Part shown: positions 1 to 12,300 of the stretch, piece by piece
How the letters are laid out: every line of letters starts with the position of its first letter
Position numbering within the stretch: position 1 is the first letter of the stretch
Assembly: GCA_013396915.1 (NCBI GenBank)
Contig: VWZL01000267.1
Span: 696,944-760,943, forward strand
Length of the DNA: 64,000 nucleotides
Direction of reading: 5' to 3'
Source of the DNA: Stercorarius parasiticus
Taxonomy: Eukaryota > Chordata > Aves > Charadriiformes > Stercorariidae
The notes under the pieces: generated by a model
The model's database searches: none
What the model was told of the DNA's origin: nothing
Seen by the model: the letters and a program-made list of their open reading frames with translations, nothing else
Position numbers and translations under genes: made by a program

Positions 1-368
1 AATGTGTTTTCTTTCTTTCTACCCTCCCTCTTCTGAAAACAAACACGTAAGTTGTACAGCAGTGGACTGTAGGATCATAGTACTGGGTTCCGGCCACGAG
101 CAAGGCAGCAGCTACAGTCCACGTTCAGGGTACACTCCCGTAAACTCCCCCCGCCACCTTTCACACACGTCTACAGCCCAGCCATGGAAACTGAAGCCAT
201 CTTCTTTCCAACCCATCCAATTTCCTGATGGGCAGGTGGATTAATGAGTCATTCCGTATTTTCAAGCACATACCGACAAGCCTGGCAAGCGATGAATCAA
301 GGCAATGGGATTTATATTTTTATAGCCATCACGCAATCAGTGCCTTTATGCCTAGCTACATCTCTTAC

Positions 369-465
369 CCTTTTCATGTCCCCAGCAAAGCTCTGGCCCA
401 GGAGCCTTTGCAGATCCACCATTTGCAGGCACATGTCCATGTTCATTAGCGAAATTCTACACTTC
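369..465 (-). other. candidate coding exon, unidentified
   Basis: This is an open minus-strand segment of one leading base plus 32 codons. It is preceded by an acceptor-like stretch ending TTTAATTTTAG and followed by a consensus donor GTAAGAG. The central peptide reads NMDMCLQMVDLQRLLGQSF, rich in Met and Leu and probably helical. I recognise no family. It lies about 3 kb from the next candidate segment. A segment this short with splice-like borders can arise by chance, so the call rests on the combination of borders and peptide character. An overlapping plus-strand open frame also exists and looks like a chance shadow. Confidence 0.27.
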
Positions 466-3400
466 CTAAAATTAAAGCAGCTCCATCGATTTGATGTTAC
501 AACTCAGGTATCATGCTCTCAATAAAAGAGATTTGTACTGTTGACAGAGAGATCACTACCACAAGAATATTTCTTGTCAGAAGAACAATTGTCAGAGAAT
601 AAAGTTTTCAGTTTAAATCACAATGTCCAGCAGACTTCCCCAGTTTAGTGTGCAATCATACAACAGAAGGGAAAACCTCAGTCTCAAGTGTTCCATGATA
701 CATTCCTGTCAGATGCATAAACAGAAATCCCCTGCTCAACAGGCTTTAGATTATACTGACATAGTATTAAACGCCCTTGTCCAAAACCAGTGAAAGTCAG
801 TTTTAGCAGATTTTGGTCAATTGTAGTGCTTTGAGCCTATTCTGCCTTAGAGAGAAAGAAAAGTTAAAATTAAACACCAGGGACAGAGGAAAAAAAGAGA
901 AAAAAAGGCAGTTTCTGTTGCTGCTTTTTGCTTTAAGATTATGGAACTGTGCATTTCAAGTTGTGGATAATTTAACACCATTATGTTGTAGAGTAATTTT
1001 ACCTATTTCCTTATGGAATTTTTGAGTTCTTGTATACTATAACAAAACCATCTTGTATATCGCCTTCCCATATTCCTGGACATTCAGAGTCCTGTTGTAT
1101 TTTGTAACGGGACTTAGTTGTTTGATTTTTTTTTTTCCCCCCAGCATTTCTGTTTCACAACAGATCTCTACTGGTTCCTTTAAAACCATCAACTCCAGTC
1201 TAGCTGAGCAATAAGGAATGTCTGAGACGGGGGAAGGAACTCGATACAAAACTCTCTGCATTTGCAATTCTCCACTGCAGTATGCCCTCCAGTGAGTTTT
1301 CATACCTATGAGTACAGAATTGAAACACTCTCTTCTTTTTTCTTTTTTTTTTTTTTAACACAACTAAAAGAGAAAGCAAAACTGGTCAGTGCAAATGAAG
1401 TGTTTTGAATTATTATTTCCCTATAGAAAACCTGACCCCTCATTACCACAAGACAAAAACAAGCACACAAAAAAGCCTCTGTAGTCTAAACGTTAGGTAA
1501 TACTCATCAAAGCCCAAGCAAAATAAAAACCCTAACCTTTTCTTAAAGTTTCCATTGCAAATAAGAAGTTTATTCAACATCTGCTATTATATTTTCCTCA
1601 TAATATTTCCGTGAAACCCAGGAACTACGGCCTGCGATGGCCTTTCTCCAAGTACAGCAGTGCTTTTATCGTCTTAGAATCAGAGGATATGCACGTATTA
1701 AAAAGTCTAGTACTAATGTCAAGCAAGTTAAAATATGCATCGCTCAGAACAGCTCCTGGTATTATCAGTATTTGGCTTTCTGATTGCTCAGAATAAAACA
1801 AAAAATGGTTTTCCGCATTTCTCAAACGAAGAGCAAATACTTCTGAGTTTATTCTGCTAGTTAGTATCACTTACAAAAGGAAACCTCTCAATTAACACAG
1901 CGAACAGACCAGGAGATTATGCTTCTCCAAAATACCAATTAGTTGTATTCCACAGCAGTGCCAACAGCAACGTTTTCTGTTTTTAAAAGGTTTTTAACTC
2001 TAACAGCATGCTTTTCCTGTGCTATTGCATATCACTTTTCCTCATTCAGACACAAGAAAGACAGACAATTTCATTTAAAATAAACAACCAAGCAAAAATA
2101 TTTCCATGCCCAATCTGAAATGCATCGCTTGTACTTGTCGCGAGAGCCTCATCCGAGAGCGCGGTCACCAAGAGAAGGGCCTGAAGGACACGTTACCCGG
2201 AGTTACACCTCCGGCACGAAAACAGCCATCTAGGGTCAGCTCGGAGGTGGCAGATCAACACAAGGGGCAAAACACACGGCGAGGGGGAACAAAGGAGCAA
2301 GGAACAAAACCTACTTGTGAAAAACAGTTTATAGCCATCAAAAGCAAAAGAAATACATTCGAAACAGTAGCCAAATTCCATAGTCAACAGGAGCGCTCTA
2401 AAAGCTTCAATCCTTACTTAACAAGCACCAGAAGCTTCCCCACCAAAATCCTCATCGAGTCCCACATCCTCTCAGGCCTGCCTCCAGCCCACACGCTGCC
2501 GTCCTTGGGGAGAAATGCTAAACTCACAGTTTGGGATTGTACTGGTGCCAATTACAGGAGCAGTCCCTAGACCCAACGCCAGGTCGAGCACATGCTTTCT
2601 CCACTTCTTCACACACCTGAGGCAACAAAAGCAAGTGGCTGGCAGGTCATATAAAAGCATTCCAAAAAACAATCAATTTTTACACAATATATAAAAATAA
2701 ATATACACGCGTGTATTAAATCAACTGAAGATGATGCGATAGCAGTTTAAAAAGGGCAGTCTGTACGAGGCAACATATCGCAATGTACGTACACAAACCT
2801 ACAGTAGACAAAAGAGCAGTTGCCTCTTGCTTCCATTTCTTACCTTATTTAAGCATTTTGAGGGAGTAGTCCAAAGTTCCCTTAAGCATTTTGCTCTATA
2901 ATTTCTTCTCCAAACAACAAGTCTCCCACTAGTTTTAAGCCGCTTTTTCTTCCCTTAAAGTCAAAAAAAAAAATAAAAAAAAATCTTACTGCTAAGCGTT
3001 CTAAGTGATTCGTAAATGATTCAAAACTCCCTTTAAAATATCAAAACTTTGAACTTCAAATAAAATAAATAAAAAAACCACTTAACATTGGATACACAAG
3101 CTATTTCCTTAGGTAGGCCACACAAAGTTTAAGGAGACTATGAACATCCTACCAGGTACAATGAACCTGTCCCGTCACCTCCCTGGGTCCTACCCGACAA
3201 AGAGGCAGAAGGGAACAGGACACCCTCCTTATTTACATAGGCACATGACTCTAATTAGGGGCAATTACCATGACTTGACGAAGCGCAAAATGGTTTCAGT
3301 AAGAAAAAAAGTCACTTTAAGTGGCAGGCAACTGAAAACCACTGTGCAAATCCTCAGCTGGTTTATGGCTGCTGTGGGGGCCCCAAGGTCCAGCCGGCCC

Positions 3401-5106
3401 CGGGCAGCTGAATTCTGTGTGTGGCCAGCAGAAGTTCTCCGACAGCAGGGGAACGCCGGGCTGGTGCTCAGTCCAGGGTCAACGGATCGCTCTTTTAAAC
3501 CTGGGGAATTGCTTTGTAGCAGCACCGATCTGGCAGATAAAGGCCTGAAAGTTCATTTGTCTAATTTTAACAAGGATCCAGAACAGCCCTGTGCTGACTT
3601 TCCTTTTTTTCACTTTTCCTTTTCTTCTCTTCCTTTTCTTATTGCAGGATACTTCAGTAAAAACTGAATTTGTTCCTAGTTGCACCAATTCCCCTTCATT
3701 CCTATCTTTCCAATAACACCGAAAAGAACAGAGCTCTTGGAGAGAAATTCAGTGAAGCAGAATACTTTACCTCTGTGAATTAGATTGCTGAACGGCTTCA
3801 GGTGCTCTTCTCCAAGTGTTTCAGATTAACAGCCAGGAAATCAGATGCATTAGCTATTTAGGGATTTTTGAATGCACTCTGCATGCTGGTATTTGGGCAC
3901 TGGAACACTAGAAGTAGCGTTGATCGTGCCCTAAACAAGTGTTCAGAGTCTCCCCTGTAGCTCTGACAGTGAGTTTTTAAGGCATTATTTCTCTGCTGGC
4001 CGCCCCACAAACCACACGCTGCTGTTAAAAAAGTGCAGAAGAGCATGGTAAGCTATGATATCTTCTCTTTTCCTGTGTCAACGCATCCATCAAACCACGA
4101 GCACAGCACAACACAAATGCATACGATGATATTAATGAGTTACAGCGTCTTTACCACCATTCTTCCTGCCCCTCCCCACAGGCGTCTCATAGAGAAATTA
4201 AGAATGGGGGAAAAGACAATGTGGAAATCAGTCTACCCAAAAATCCCCAAAAAATAAGGTTTTGAAAAGGATAGTGAGCCAAAATAAAATGCATTTTGTA
4301 AAAAGCAGTAATTAATTTTAATCTGCAGTTCATTCTAACCCGGGGGATGATTGTGAGTGCGTGGCTCGGGGCGGGGGGGGCGAGGGACTGCGGGCGCGGG
4401 GAGAGGAGACGTTTTGACAGAGGGAACGCAATTCTTGCAGGACACAGGAACAGTTTTTCTTTACCAATATGGCTGGAAACATGGAAGCATTATGTCTATT
4501 AGCTTTATAAACAATAAACTTCATCTGCCCGGGAGGAAACACCGTATAACGGATAATTGTTGTATTACTGTGACTAGGACAGTGTATACCTGTGAACAGT
4601 TGTCCTGATAAAACAGAGGCGTGCAACTGCGATGTTCTGACTCTGGCACTTATTTAAATAAAAGCGCCCGTGCCTCTGGGTGCAAAAGCAATGTCCACAG
4701 CGAAATGAAACGGGCTATGGACAAACAACAAGAAGATGCACGTGCCCCGAGAGCAATCAAACACACGTGTGATGAGAGATGGCTCTTCCTTCGCGCGAGC
4801 TGAACTGTAGATGCCACTGTCGGCACCCGTAACAGCGGGCGACCGTGTGGCTCCCTCGGACGCGGGGGAAGCTGATGGCAGGTTCCCACGGAGCCCCCTG
4901 CAGCCCCCGCCACCAAAACCTGGGCAGGCAAACCCGGCACAATGGCAACCACACCGTCACTAGCCACTATAAACCACCAGATAAAAGCTAACCGAACAGA
5001 CAGTGCCCTCTGCCATCCCTTTCTTAAGCAAGCCAAGTCTCAGGTTATTTTAAGAGCAGGAGGTTTATGTTGGCCTACTTACAAATTAATATACACAGAA
5101 ACTCAC
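466..5106. other. unique non-coding DNA, nothing identified
   Basis: I see no repeat family or gene here. The sequence is mostly AT-rich with A- or T-tracts near 1130, 1348 and 2965. A less AT-rich stretch with several CpGs runs from about 2100 to 2620, with open frames on both strands that overlap and match nothing known. A short G/C-rich patch lies at about 4364-4410. A plus-strand pyrimidine tract ending CCCCACAG near 4182 resembles a splice acceptor, but no gene model follows from it. Short minus-strand donor-like sites at about 2842 and 3770 bound open stretches too short to argue for. Confidence 0.5.
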
Positions 5107-5217
5107 GCTTCGAGAGTGGTACATAAAGAACACAACGACGATGCAATTTTTGCAGACGATTTTGAGAAAGGAGGATGCAAACTGAAGCAGATCTTTTTTC
5201 AGCCTGAGGTACAGCTG
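5107..5217 (-). other. candidate coding exon, unidentified
   Basis: This minus-strand segment of exactly 37 codons has an acceptor-like border (TTTCAAACCCCAG) and a consensus donor (GTGAGTTT). The peptide begins QLYLRLKKDLLQFASSF and continues into a Cys/Val/Ile/Phe-rich hydrophobic stretch, ending HSRS. It could form an amphipathic then hydrophobic helix, but no domain is recognisable. It begins and ends on codon boundaries, the same phase as the segments at 6871, 19967 and 40806. Chance occurrence is a serious alternative. Confidence 0.22.
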
Positions 5218-6426
5218 CTGGGGTTTGAAATCTTTTTAACACCTTGCTTGATATAAAGAGGAAAAATGGCCCAGATGGAGATTTTTTTCATGCTTTTTGG
5301 GGGATATAGCTGTTTAGATTGGTTAAAAATCTCATATCCTTTTTTTCTAATACAGATATATTAATTAGAAATGACAGTCTGCCTCTCAGTAACGCAGGGA
5401 GGTGTCCATGACCTGTTCCTCTCTCTTCTGCTTTCCCGGGGAACGGAGATTAACCCACGAGCAGTTTCTCCAGCAGCCACGGCACGAGGCTCTTTGGAAC
5501 ATTTTAAACGCAGCTGATAACCACGGACAGGAAAAGCGTCCGCTGATAAAAGAAGACCTTGAATCCAATAATGTTGCTTAATATTTACTTTGACCTTTGG
5601 TAATGTCAAATGCATAATAATCAAACCTGTACGGATCCGATAATGAGAGCGGGAAGGCTGGGGTTCTCTGTAGCGATGTCTCTTTCTCCTAGAGAAAAGG
5701 TAGGAATATCTCCTAGAAAAGTAGAAACGATCTCAAAACCACGGCATGGCCTATGAAAGCCCTGCTTTTTATTTGCCTTGTGGGCAGCATACAGGTGCTG
5801 GCTCATGTTTAGTCTCATCCATCAGCATTTGCAGAGTTTAGTGACTTTAATACAAAGGTCACCCACCCACCATCTCCCCTGGCCTTTTGGGGTGAGCTCT
5901 ATACAGGTGAGAAGGGACCGTCTTCCTCAACAGGTGTCAGAAACCTCATCTCTTGGTCTCCTCCTCCCTGCACACACATATAAAACTAACCGGATTGCAA
6001 ACCCAGGAGAACATTTCTGACAAAACTCCGGCCTTTGCGGGAGTCCTTCCACAGAACTCTCATTATGGGGGCTGAGAGCAATAAAAACGCAACCTGAAGA
6101 GAAAAGCAGACCTAGGAAACGGTCTCATTCCGGGTTTCACACGCACTTTGGTGGGGGCAGGAGAGGAGACTTGGAAAACTGGTTACATACATGGGAGCAC
6201 TTGGGAGCATCCAGAAATAGCAGAAACAGAGAACAATGAATCTTAAAATTCACAAAACCAGTAATTTCCATGGACTAATGGAAACCTTTATGAAGTAAAA
6301 AAAAAAAAACAGTTAACGGGGAAGAATTAGCTTTTTGTGAGATGGAAAAAGTGACTGCTTTTAATGGAAATTTACACAGAAATTCTAAAAAAAAAAAAAT
6401 AACCACACACGCATCCAAGCATATAC

Positions 6427-6548
6427 CATGCAAAAAATAACCTCGGTAAACAGTATCTCCTTTTCATAGCATTCTTCAGATTCCTCAGTGGGCAATCTGT
6501 TCGCTGCAACTGCAGCGAAATTCTGCACGGCATCACTTGTCAGACACG
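6427..6548 (-). other. candidate coding exon, unidentified
   Basis: On the minus strand a good pyrimidine-rich acceptor (GCTGTTCTCTCACATAACCAG) leads into two bases plus 40 open codons, ending before a GTATAT donor-like site. The peptide includes the acidic run NRLPTEESEECYEKEILFTE. The two leading bases would complete the single trailing base of the segment at 7099-7164. The donor is weak and an alternative GTTATT site lies 15 bases earlier. I recognise no protein family. Confidence 0.22.
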
Positions 6549-6870
6549 CTGGTTATGTGAGAGAACAGCAAAATGACCTCATTTCAAAGAATGAAAAACC
6601 AGACACATCTGAATAATTCCAGTAATTTGCAAAGGCCTGGAGTTTCTCCCACTTGACCTGCACCCAGGTGCCAACCGTACGATACTACCCAAAATCCAGT
6701 GGGCAAGCTGAAGAATAGGGCTAAGCCTATACTACAGACCTTTGTTTAAGAAAAGGGCTGTGGTACCCGTTTACTGCAGAAAACAGCTGAAGATCACCAA
6801 AGGACACCACAGATTCACCCCGACTTTTCACAAACGGAATGCTAAAATCAAGCAGAGTTGGTCTACTCAC

Positions 6871-6951
6871 ACTCAGAAAATGCCAAACCCCACCATCAGG
6901 GGAATAGAAGCATTTTAGAGAAAGATTCAAAATTGAGTTCACGTGTTCACT
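6871..6951 (-). other. candidate coding exon, unidentified
   Basis: This segment of 27 minus-strand codons lies between a strong acceptor-like tract (TCATCACTCCTTGACGTCATCAG) and a consensus donor (GTGAGTAG). Its peptide contains LKCFYSPDGGVWHFLS. Only one frame is open through the segment and it is phase 0 at both ends. It is thus compatible with the phase 0 segments at 5107 and 19967, but not directly with 7099-7164. No homologue comes to mind. Chance is still possible at this length. Confidence 0.28.
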
Positions 6952-6975
6952 CTGATGACGTCAAGGAGTGATGAC

Positions 6976-7016
6976 AGCAGAAAATATTCAGAAAATCTTA
7001 GCAGAAAATATTCAGA
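6976..7016. repeat. 24-bp tandem duplication
   Basis: The motif AGCAGAAAATATTCAGA occurs at 6976 and again at 7000, giving a two-copy tandem duplication with a period of 24 bp. It is a small local duplication with no visible function. Confidence 0.8.
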
Positions 7017-7098
7017 CAATATTATGTATTTAAGCTAAAGAACAAGTTCGTAACAAAAATGCTAGTAGTTTAATCACTGTAAAACCTGAGTTCCTTAC

Positions 7099-7164
7099 TC
7101 TTTATTGCCTGTAGGTTTTCTTTTCCTGCCTTCAGTTTCTGGTATCTCACAGGCTTGTACATGT
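7099..7164 (-). other. candidate coding exon, frame ambiguous
   Basis: This 66-bp minus-strand segment runs from an acceptor-like site (TTCTATTCGTTCTAAAAAAAAG) to a consensus GTAAGG donor. Two of three frames are open. One reads MYKPVRYQKLKAGKENLQAIK with one trailing base; the other reads HVQACEIPETEGRKRKPTGNK. The acceptor has an A-rich interruption just before AG, which weakens it. Having two open frames lowers the coding argument. Confidence 0.18.
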
Positions 7165-10100
7165 CTTTTTTTTAGAACGAATAGAAGTTATATTTACTTT
7201 TAGGGTAATTGTTTATTCATTTTTCCACTGCAACATTGTCCGTTTCTCCTATGATGTAGGACGCATTTCTTCATGCTAGTGGTGTGTTTTGCCCAAGACA
7301 CGTACACCGTCTGCATTTGGAAACAACCCAGCGATGCCAAACACAGCAGCTCCTTCTTCCCCTACATGCCCACAGAGTTCTTAGGATTAGATTCTACGCA
7401 TATTCCTGCGGAGGCTGAGCTTTTGAACTTTTTTTGAACTAAAATTTTGAACTCTTAGTTTTGTTATGAGTTCATGCAGTCCCTTTATGGTGCTGCGGGT
7501 GCCATAGCCTTGCTTGTGCTCCACGCACGCCAACCCGTGCCCGGTGATTTTGGTCGCCGTGACCTGGCCGCAGCCTCGGGTGAGACGCGAGGGCACTGCT
7601 GTCAGCGGGGACGGCCCCCCTCGGGCCAGGGAGGTTTGTCCCAGGCTGCCCGCTGGCCCAAGTACTCCTCATGCATCAGACCAACACGTGAGAAAAGATG
7701 CAGGAGTATTTTTAGCCAGAAACAGGTTAAGTTGAAAAATCTGCTGCATTCATTTACAGAGTTTATGGAACCCTATAAACAGGAATGAGCTTCAGATTTC
7801 ACCTTAAAGCGTCAGGTGTTTCACGCAAAAATAAATAGGAACACATTTTATTAGATCAATCTCAAAACAAGCAGGTGTATTTTCTTATCCCTTTACTGGA
7901 TACACATAGCCAGGACCTATGGCTTCCCCGGAGAACCTCAGATTTACTTAAAAGCAACTTATTTTTTCAGTGTTTATGTTCTAGACACACTTCCCTGTAA
8001 CTCTGCGGGAGAACCCAAGCACAGGAACCACGTGAAGAATGCGCTTCACTAACACCTTACTATTGTTATTTTACTTACTGTACTCTATTACATTCAGCTG
8101 TTTTGAAGACACCTGGAAAAATATTTCAAGTTACAAGTATTTTTGTTGCCAGGTGCTTTTCTATGTCACTGCTTTCCCTGTAGATCTGGCAGCCTCTTGA
8201 GTGATGAGTTTGTTCTCATCTTACCTGGTCCCTGGGTGGGTGACGGGCTGTTTTGTTGTGTTGAAACACAACGAGAGCAATTTGTGAGAGAAATGCACTT
8301 CTGCACAAAATCTGTGTTCGCCTTCATTCTCAAAAAAGGAAGACAAAATTGCCACCATAACATTATGAACTTGATAGCTGCTTTCCTAGGATATCAAGAA
8401 TAGCAACAGCCAGAAGTTAGGAAATTAAATGGTTAAAAGTTTTAGAGCAGAAATCTTAGTTATGCTGAGCACAAGTATAATTTTAGGGTAAGCAGTCAGC
8501 AATCCAGGCCCTGCTTCTGCACACCATCCCTCACTGCACCAGAGGGAAACGTTCCCTGTGGTCCTTTACCTCTAAGGACAAGCTTTAAACGGCAAAGTTT
8601 TTAAGCCATGTGCTTAAAGAAGAACAAGAGGAACAGAGAAAACTCTCCTTAGCTTTGTATCAGTCTTTTGTCGTTGGATAACCATGGATTTTAACTACTT
8701 TCAGGTAGGTGAAAAAATGCACACGCGCAATGTTATTTGAAAGGAATTATCCATTTTCCTGAGCTGCTCTGGTAGGGATGTGCAGCAGGAACACTGATGT
8801 ACTTTGAGCTGTTTTCTTTTAGAAGCTTAAAAACAAAAAGAGTGAAAACGGACCCAAATTACCAGCCGCGCATCTGCAAAGTTTGAAAGAGCAGCTCTGT
8901 GAGACAGAAAGAAGCCACAGCTGGGGACGGGGACTACACGGGGGTCCGACCCCGCCAACCCAAAACCGAGGTGCCATCACTGAGGGGACCTGCCTGGATT
9001 AGGGGGAGGAGGTGACATTTCTCCTGTCCCGCGACGCCGCTCGATGTCCTCTGCGGAGCGCGGCCATCCCTGGTGCTACTGCAAACCACTGCACACACAC
9101 CAAATTTCTCCCTGTCATGTCTTTTAAAAGCCTCCTATCAGCACGGAATAGGCCATAACTCCTCTTCCCCCCCCACGCTTCCTGAAAGGGACGCAACACC
9201 GGTGAAATGGTTGATAAACACCCTCCTGCACCACAGGCACCATCTGTCTGTCCTGGACGGAGCTAAACGCCCCGTGAGTTATACCGGCATTATCATCGTG
9301 AAAATGGGCTTACTGGCTCCGTAGCCAGCACAGCAGGAATGACCTGCTTTATTGTGGAAGTTACTAGGATGTAATTTATGAACCTTCTCCTACTTAAATG
9401 CGTTCACATCCCAGAGACCGGGCTTGGCAAACGACATACATTTTCACAGAAAATAGAGGACCCTGCAATATAGATATGTTTTTAAACACAGTCAGATTTT
9501 GGTATCAAGCAAAGCTGATTTTAAGTGTAAATGCTGGTTTAGCACTTACACAAGGGCGAAAGAGTTTCAGATTCCCTACATTTAGCATGTATATGTTCCC
9601 TCAAAGCAGCTTCATTGCTCAGTACAACATGCCTTCTGCATGATGCAGGCTGAAGATTGGAAAATCAGTGTTTGCATTAATAATACAATGAATCAGTGAA
9701 CTACTATGTTTTTCAGGAAGTCACATGTAACAAAAGTAACAGTTTTCCACGGAAAAATCATCTTAACCTTAGCAACAGTAGTCACTGCAAAGGAAATTTA
9801 AAATTGCCTCCGTGAACAACATTTTTTAATTTGGTGTCAAGTGTAAGAGTAGGTTTCTCGTTATTAACATTGCCATTAGCATGTAAGTATGTCAGATGCG
9901 TAAGAATTGTAAACGTAAGACTTAATTCCTTTGTTCTTTAGTTGGTCTGGATGCTAGACAGCTTAATATAAAGTTGTAATCTGCAGGGTTTTCTCCCTTT
10001 TTTTTCATTTGGCAATTCTTCTTTTATGAGGGTCATAAAGGCAACAGTCTGTAAAATCTCTTTCAGGTTTTCTCGCTCAGTTGTACTAATCTCGGTATCT

Positions 10101-11661
10101 TTTTCTTTTTCTAAGAGGCTGGTGTCTTTCTTTTTTCAATTAGAATTCTCTGAATGATTCTTCATGATGTGGAAAGTCTTCATCTCTTCAAGGAATCTGA
10201 TGCAGTCAACCTAAAGTGACCTCAATTTTGTACACAATAGAAATAATTTGTTTTCTTTACCTCTACCTTTTAACGCAGTCACGCTTAGATGATCTTTTCT
10301 GGTAACCTCAGTAAGAACTTAAAAAGAGGATTTAGGTAAAACATTATAGGAACAGAAAAGCTAATTGAAATTTCAATAAAAAATTAATTGCCACATCCCA
10401 CTACAATGTAGAGGTCAAATCATCCTCTGATGCCCATAGTGCCCATTGTCAGGAATACACTGCTGCAGAGAAAAGACCAGCAATGGTACCGCTGTACCGC
10501 TGACGTGCTGACCTTACGTCGGGTTGTAATTGGGAGGAGGGTAAACCAAAGCGTTTCTTAACCCCATTCTCGCCGCAGCACAGCGAGTGTGCCCAGGGGG
10601 ACGGGAAATGCCCAGATGCGTGCCATCAGGTTTACAGTATTTTGCATACATTTATATAGTCATGTAAGATGCAATTCTGGGATGCTTCTGACTATGAATT
10701 TCTATCGACTAAGCCAAGGATGCTCTGGAAAACTCAGTGGAAGTTTTTCCTGTATTTCCACAGTTTTAGACACAGCGTGGTGGGTCCCTTCTCCCTGTCT
10801 GTGGTTCCTCCCCCTAAAATGCACGTCTGTTCACTGCAGAGGAGCTTTGTGGGAATATCCCACACTGCTTATTGTTTTTCCCGACCCAGACTAATCCCAA
10901 ACCCACGGTACCTCCATACCCCTGACACACACAGCTCTTTCCCACGTCGCCTCCTCGCCAGCCCGGCACCGCCGGCTGCTGCTGCCAGCGTTTCTGATGG
11001 ACCTTGATCTATTTTTCTTATGTAGCAGCTATAGTAGTGATGGAAATGCAGCGTGATCCCTCCCCAATACTAATGATCTACTACAATATGGCTGTCAGAC
11101 ATCCCTCCCGCATTTCCCATGGCTGGACCACTTGCCTTTTTATTTTGAGCTAATCACAGAGCCCTGTCTTTCATGCTGGCTTCGTCTGCTTACAGTACAT
11201 GGAGGAACAACTGTATAATGAGTGATTTTTCTCACAAGAACAGAACTTCTCCTGGATGTTTTACATACCTCAAATTTGCAGATGGTAGTTTTTGTGAAAA
11301 AGGTTTTGTTAAGGTCTTTTTTATCCAATTTTGATATCTGGACAGAACGACAAGAAGTATAGTAACACGTTTTCCCAAAATGTGATAAGTATCTTTTCCT
11401 ACAGACTTGCACTTCACCTAGATGGTCTCTGTCCATTGCTAATCTACACTCCAGGTTGTTGTTAAATAGAAAAGAACAAAAAAGTATTCTAAAATTATAC
11501 TCAAATTCTTATACTATCTCTGAAGAGGTGCTCTGATATATTATCCTAAGATTAAAAAAAAACCTCAAAACATTGAGTTCAAAACCGTACTAATTTTAGT
11601 CTGTACTAACTATTATGTTATTGGTTTTACATGGCTTCCTTCATTGCGGGAGTTTTGGACT
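7165..11661. other. unique non-coding DNA, nothing identified
   Basis: I see no mobile element or gene. A CpG-richer patch lies at about 7520-7660, with overlapping open frames on both strands. Another lies at about 8920-9070. The remainder is ordinary AT-rich sequence with short T- or A-tracts. Confidence 0.5.
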
Positions 11662-11685
11662 ATAGAATCATAGAATCACAGAATT
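11662..11685 (-). mobile_element. CR1 3'-tip remnant
   Basis: The sequence ATAGAATCATAGAATCACAG is the complement of the short octamer-like 3' tail of avian CR1 retrotransposons. Nothing CR1-like follows directly. Instead an AT-rich stretch of alternating TA and CA (about 11690-11755) begins, so only the extreme 3' end survives or was inserted. Confidence 0.55.
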
Positions 11686-11689
11686 GTTA

Positions 11690-11755
11690 TATACAATAAC
11701 ATATTATTATGTTATACGTATATATACACATAATATATATATTATATATACATAA
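11690..11755. repeat. AT-rich TA/CA low-complexity tract
   Basis: Alternating TATATA, CACA and ATTAT blocks form a degenerate low-complexity stretch directly after the CR1 tip remnant. It is probably a decayed microsatellite. Confidence 0.7.
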
Positions 11756-11999
11756 GGAATGCGTACTAGATCTGAGTGCTTCTACTTTCTTTGGTATAGA
11801 AGAACACACCACACAAGGGTAAAACATGCAACAATTTACATTAGCAAAAAAACCCCTAACCCCAAAATCAAGTTAGGTTCAAAAATCTGCAGATGATCCT
11901 ATGCGTTCATGCCTGCAAATGATCATAGCTTAACATAACTTATAAATTCCTACTTGGTAACCTTTGCTCACATTGCATTTATTGTCTACTTTATGCNCA

Positions 12000-12209
12000 A
12001 CATCCTAAAAAGTCCCTCCCCAGCTTTCTTGTAGGCCCCCTTAAGATACCGGTAGGCCACCATGAGGTCTCCTCGGAGCCTTCTTTTCTCCAGACTGAAC
12101 AACCCCAACTCTCTCAGTCTATCCTTATAGGAGAGGTGCTCCAGCCCTCGGATCATCCTCGTGGTCCTTCTCTGAACGTGTTCCAGCACGTCCATATCTC
12201 TCTTGATGA
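12000..12209 (-). mobile_element. CR1 ORF2 C-terminal fragment, inverted
   Basis: On the minus strand this translates to the C-terminal part of CR1 ORF2, the reverse-transcriptase polyprotein of chicken-repeat-1 LINEs. The diagnostic stretches are [35 protein letters not shown] and KRRLRGDLM. Homology fades at the low-coordinate end near 12000, next to an ambiguous base at 11997. The reading frame is not interrupted over about 65 codons. It lies head-on against a plus-strand CR1 3' end at 12241-12300, so the two look like parts of one insertion with an inverted 5' segment. Confidence 0.88.
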
Positions 12210-12240
12210 CCTATGATGACCTATCTTTCTTGAGTCTATC

Positions 12241-12300
12241 TTGATTACTAGATGACCTTTAAAGGTTCCTTCCAACTCTAACTCTTCTATGATTCTATGA
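12241..12300 (+). mobile_element. CR1 3' UTR end, plus orientation
   Basis: The sequence GATGACCTTTAAAGGTTCCTTCCAACTC, spread over 12251-12279 with one or two differences from the common form, followed by TTCTATGATTCTATGA, is the canonical CR1 3' end in forward orientation. It is followed by a T-rich tract from 12302. It pairs with the inverted ORF2 fragment just upstream. Between them 12210-12240 carries a duplicated GATGACCTAT motif. Confidence 0.88.

Noticed and set aside
2106..2570. 154-codon plus-strand frame
   Set aside because: No recognisable domain, shadow frames on the opposite strand, and no splice or promoter context. Its Lys/Arg/Ser-rich composition looks random.
2842..2900. Minus-strand open stretch before a GTAAGA donor-like site
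   Set aside because: The upstream AG follows a purine-rich sequence and the stretch contains a direct repeat of AAAATGCTTAA. No coding character.
3770..3807. Short minus-strand stretch reading EHLKPFSNLIHR before a GTAAAG donor-like site
   Set aside because: Too short, with an AG far from the only pyrimidine tract. It is indistinguishable from chance.
4183..4255. Plus-strand segment after a strong pyrimidine tract ending CCCCACAG, open for about 25 codons
   Set aside because: It looks as exon-like as several minus-strand candidates but has no consensus donor and no plus-strand partners. It shows how easily such segments occur by chance.
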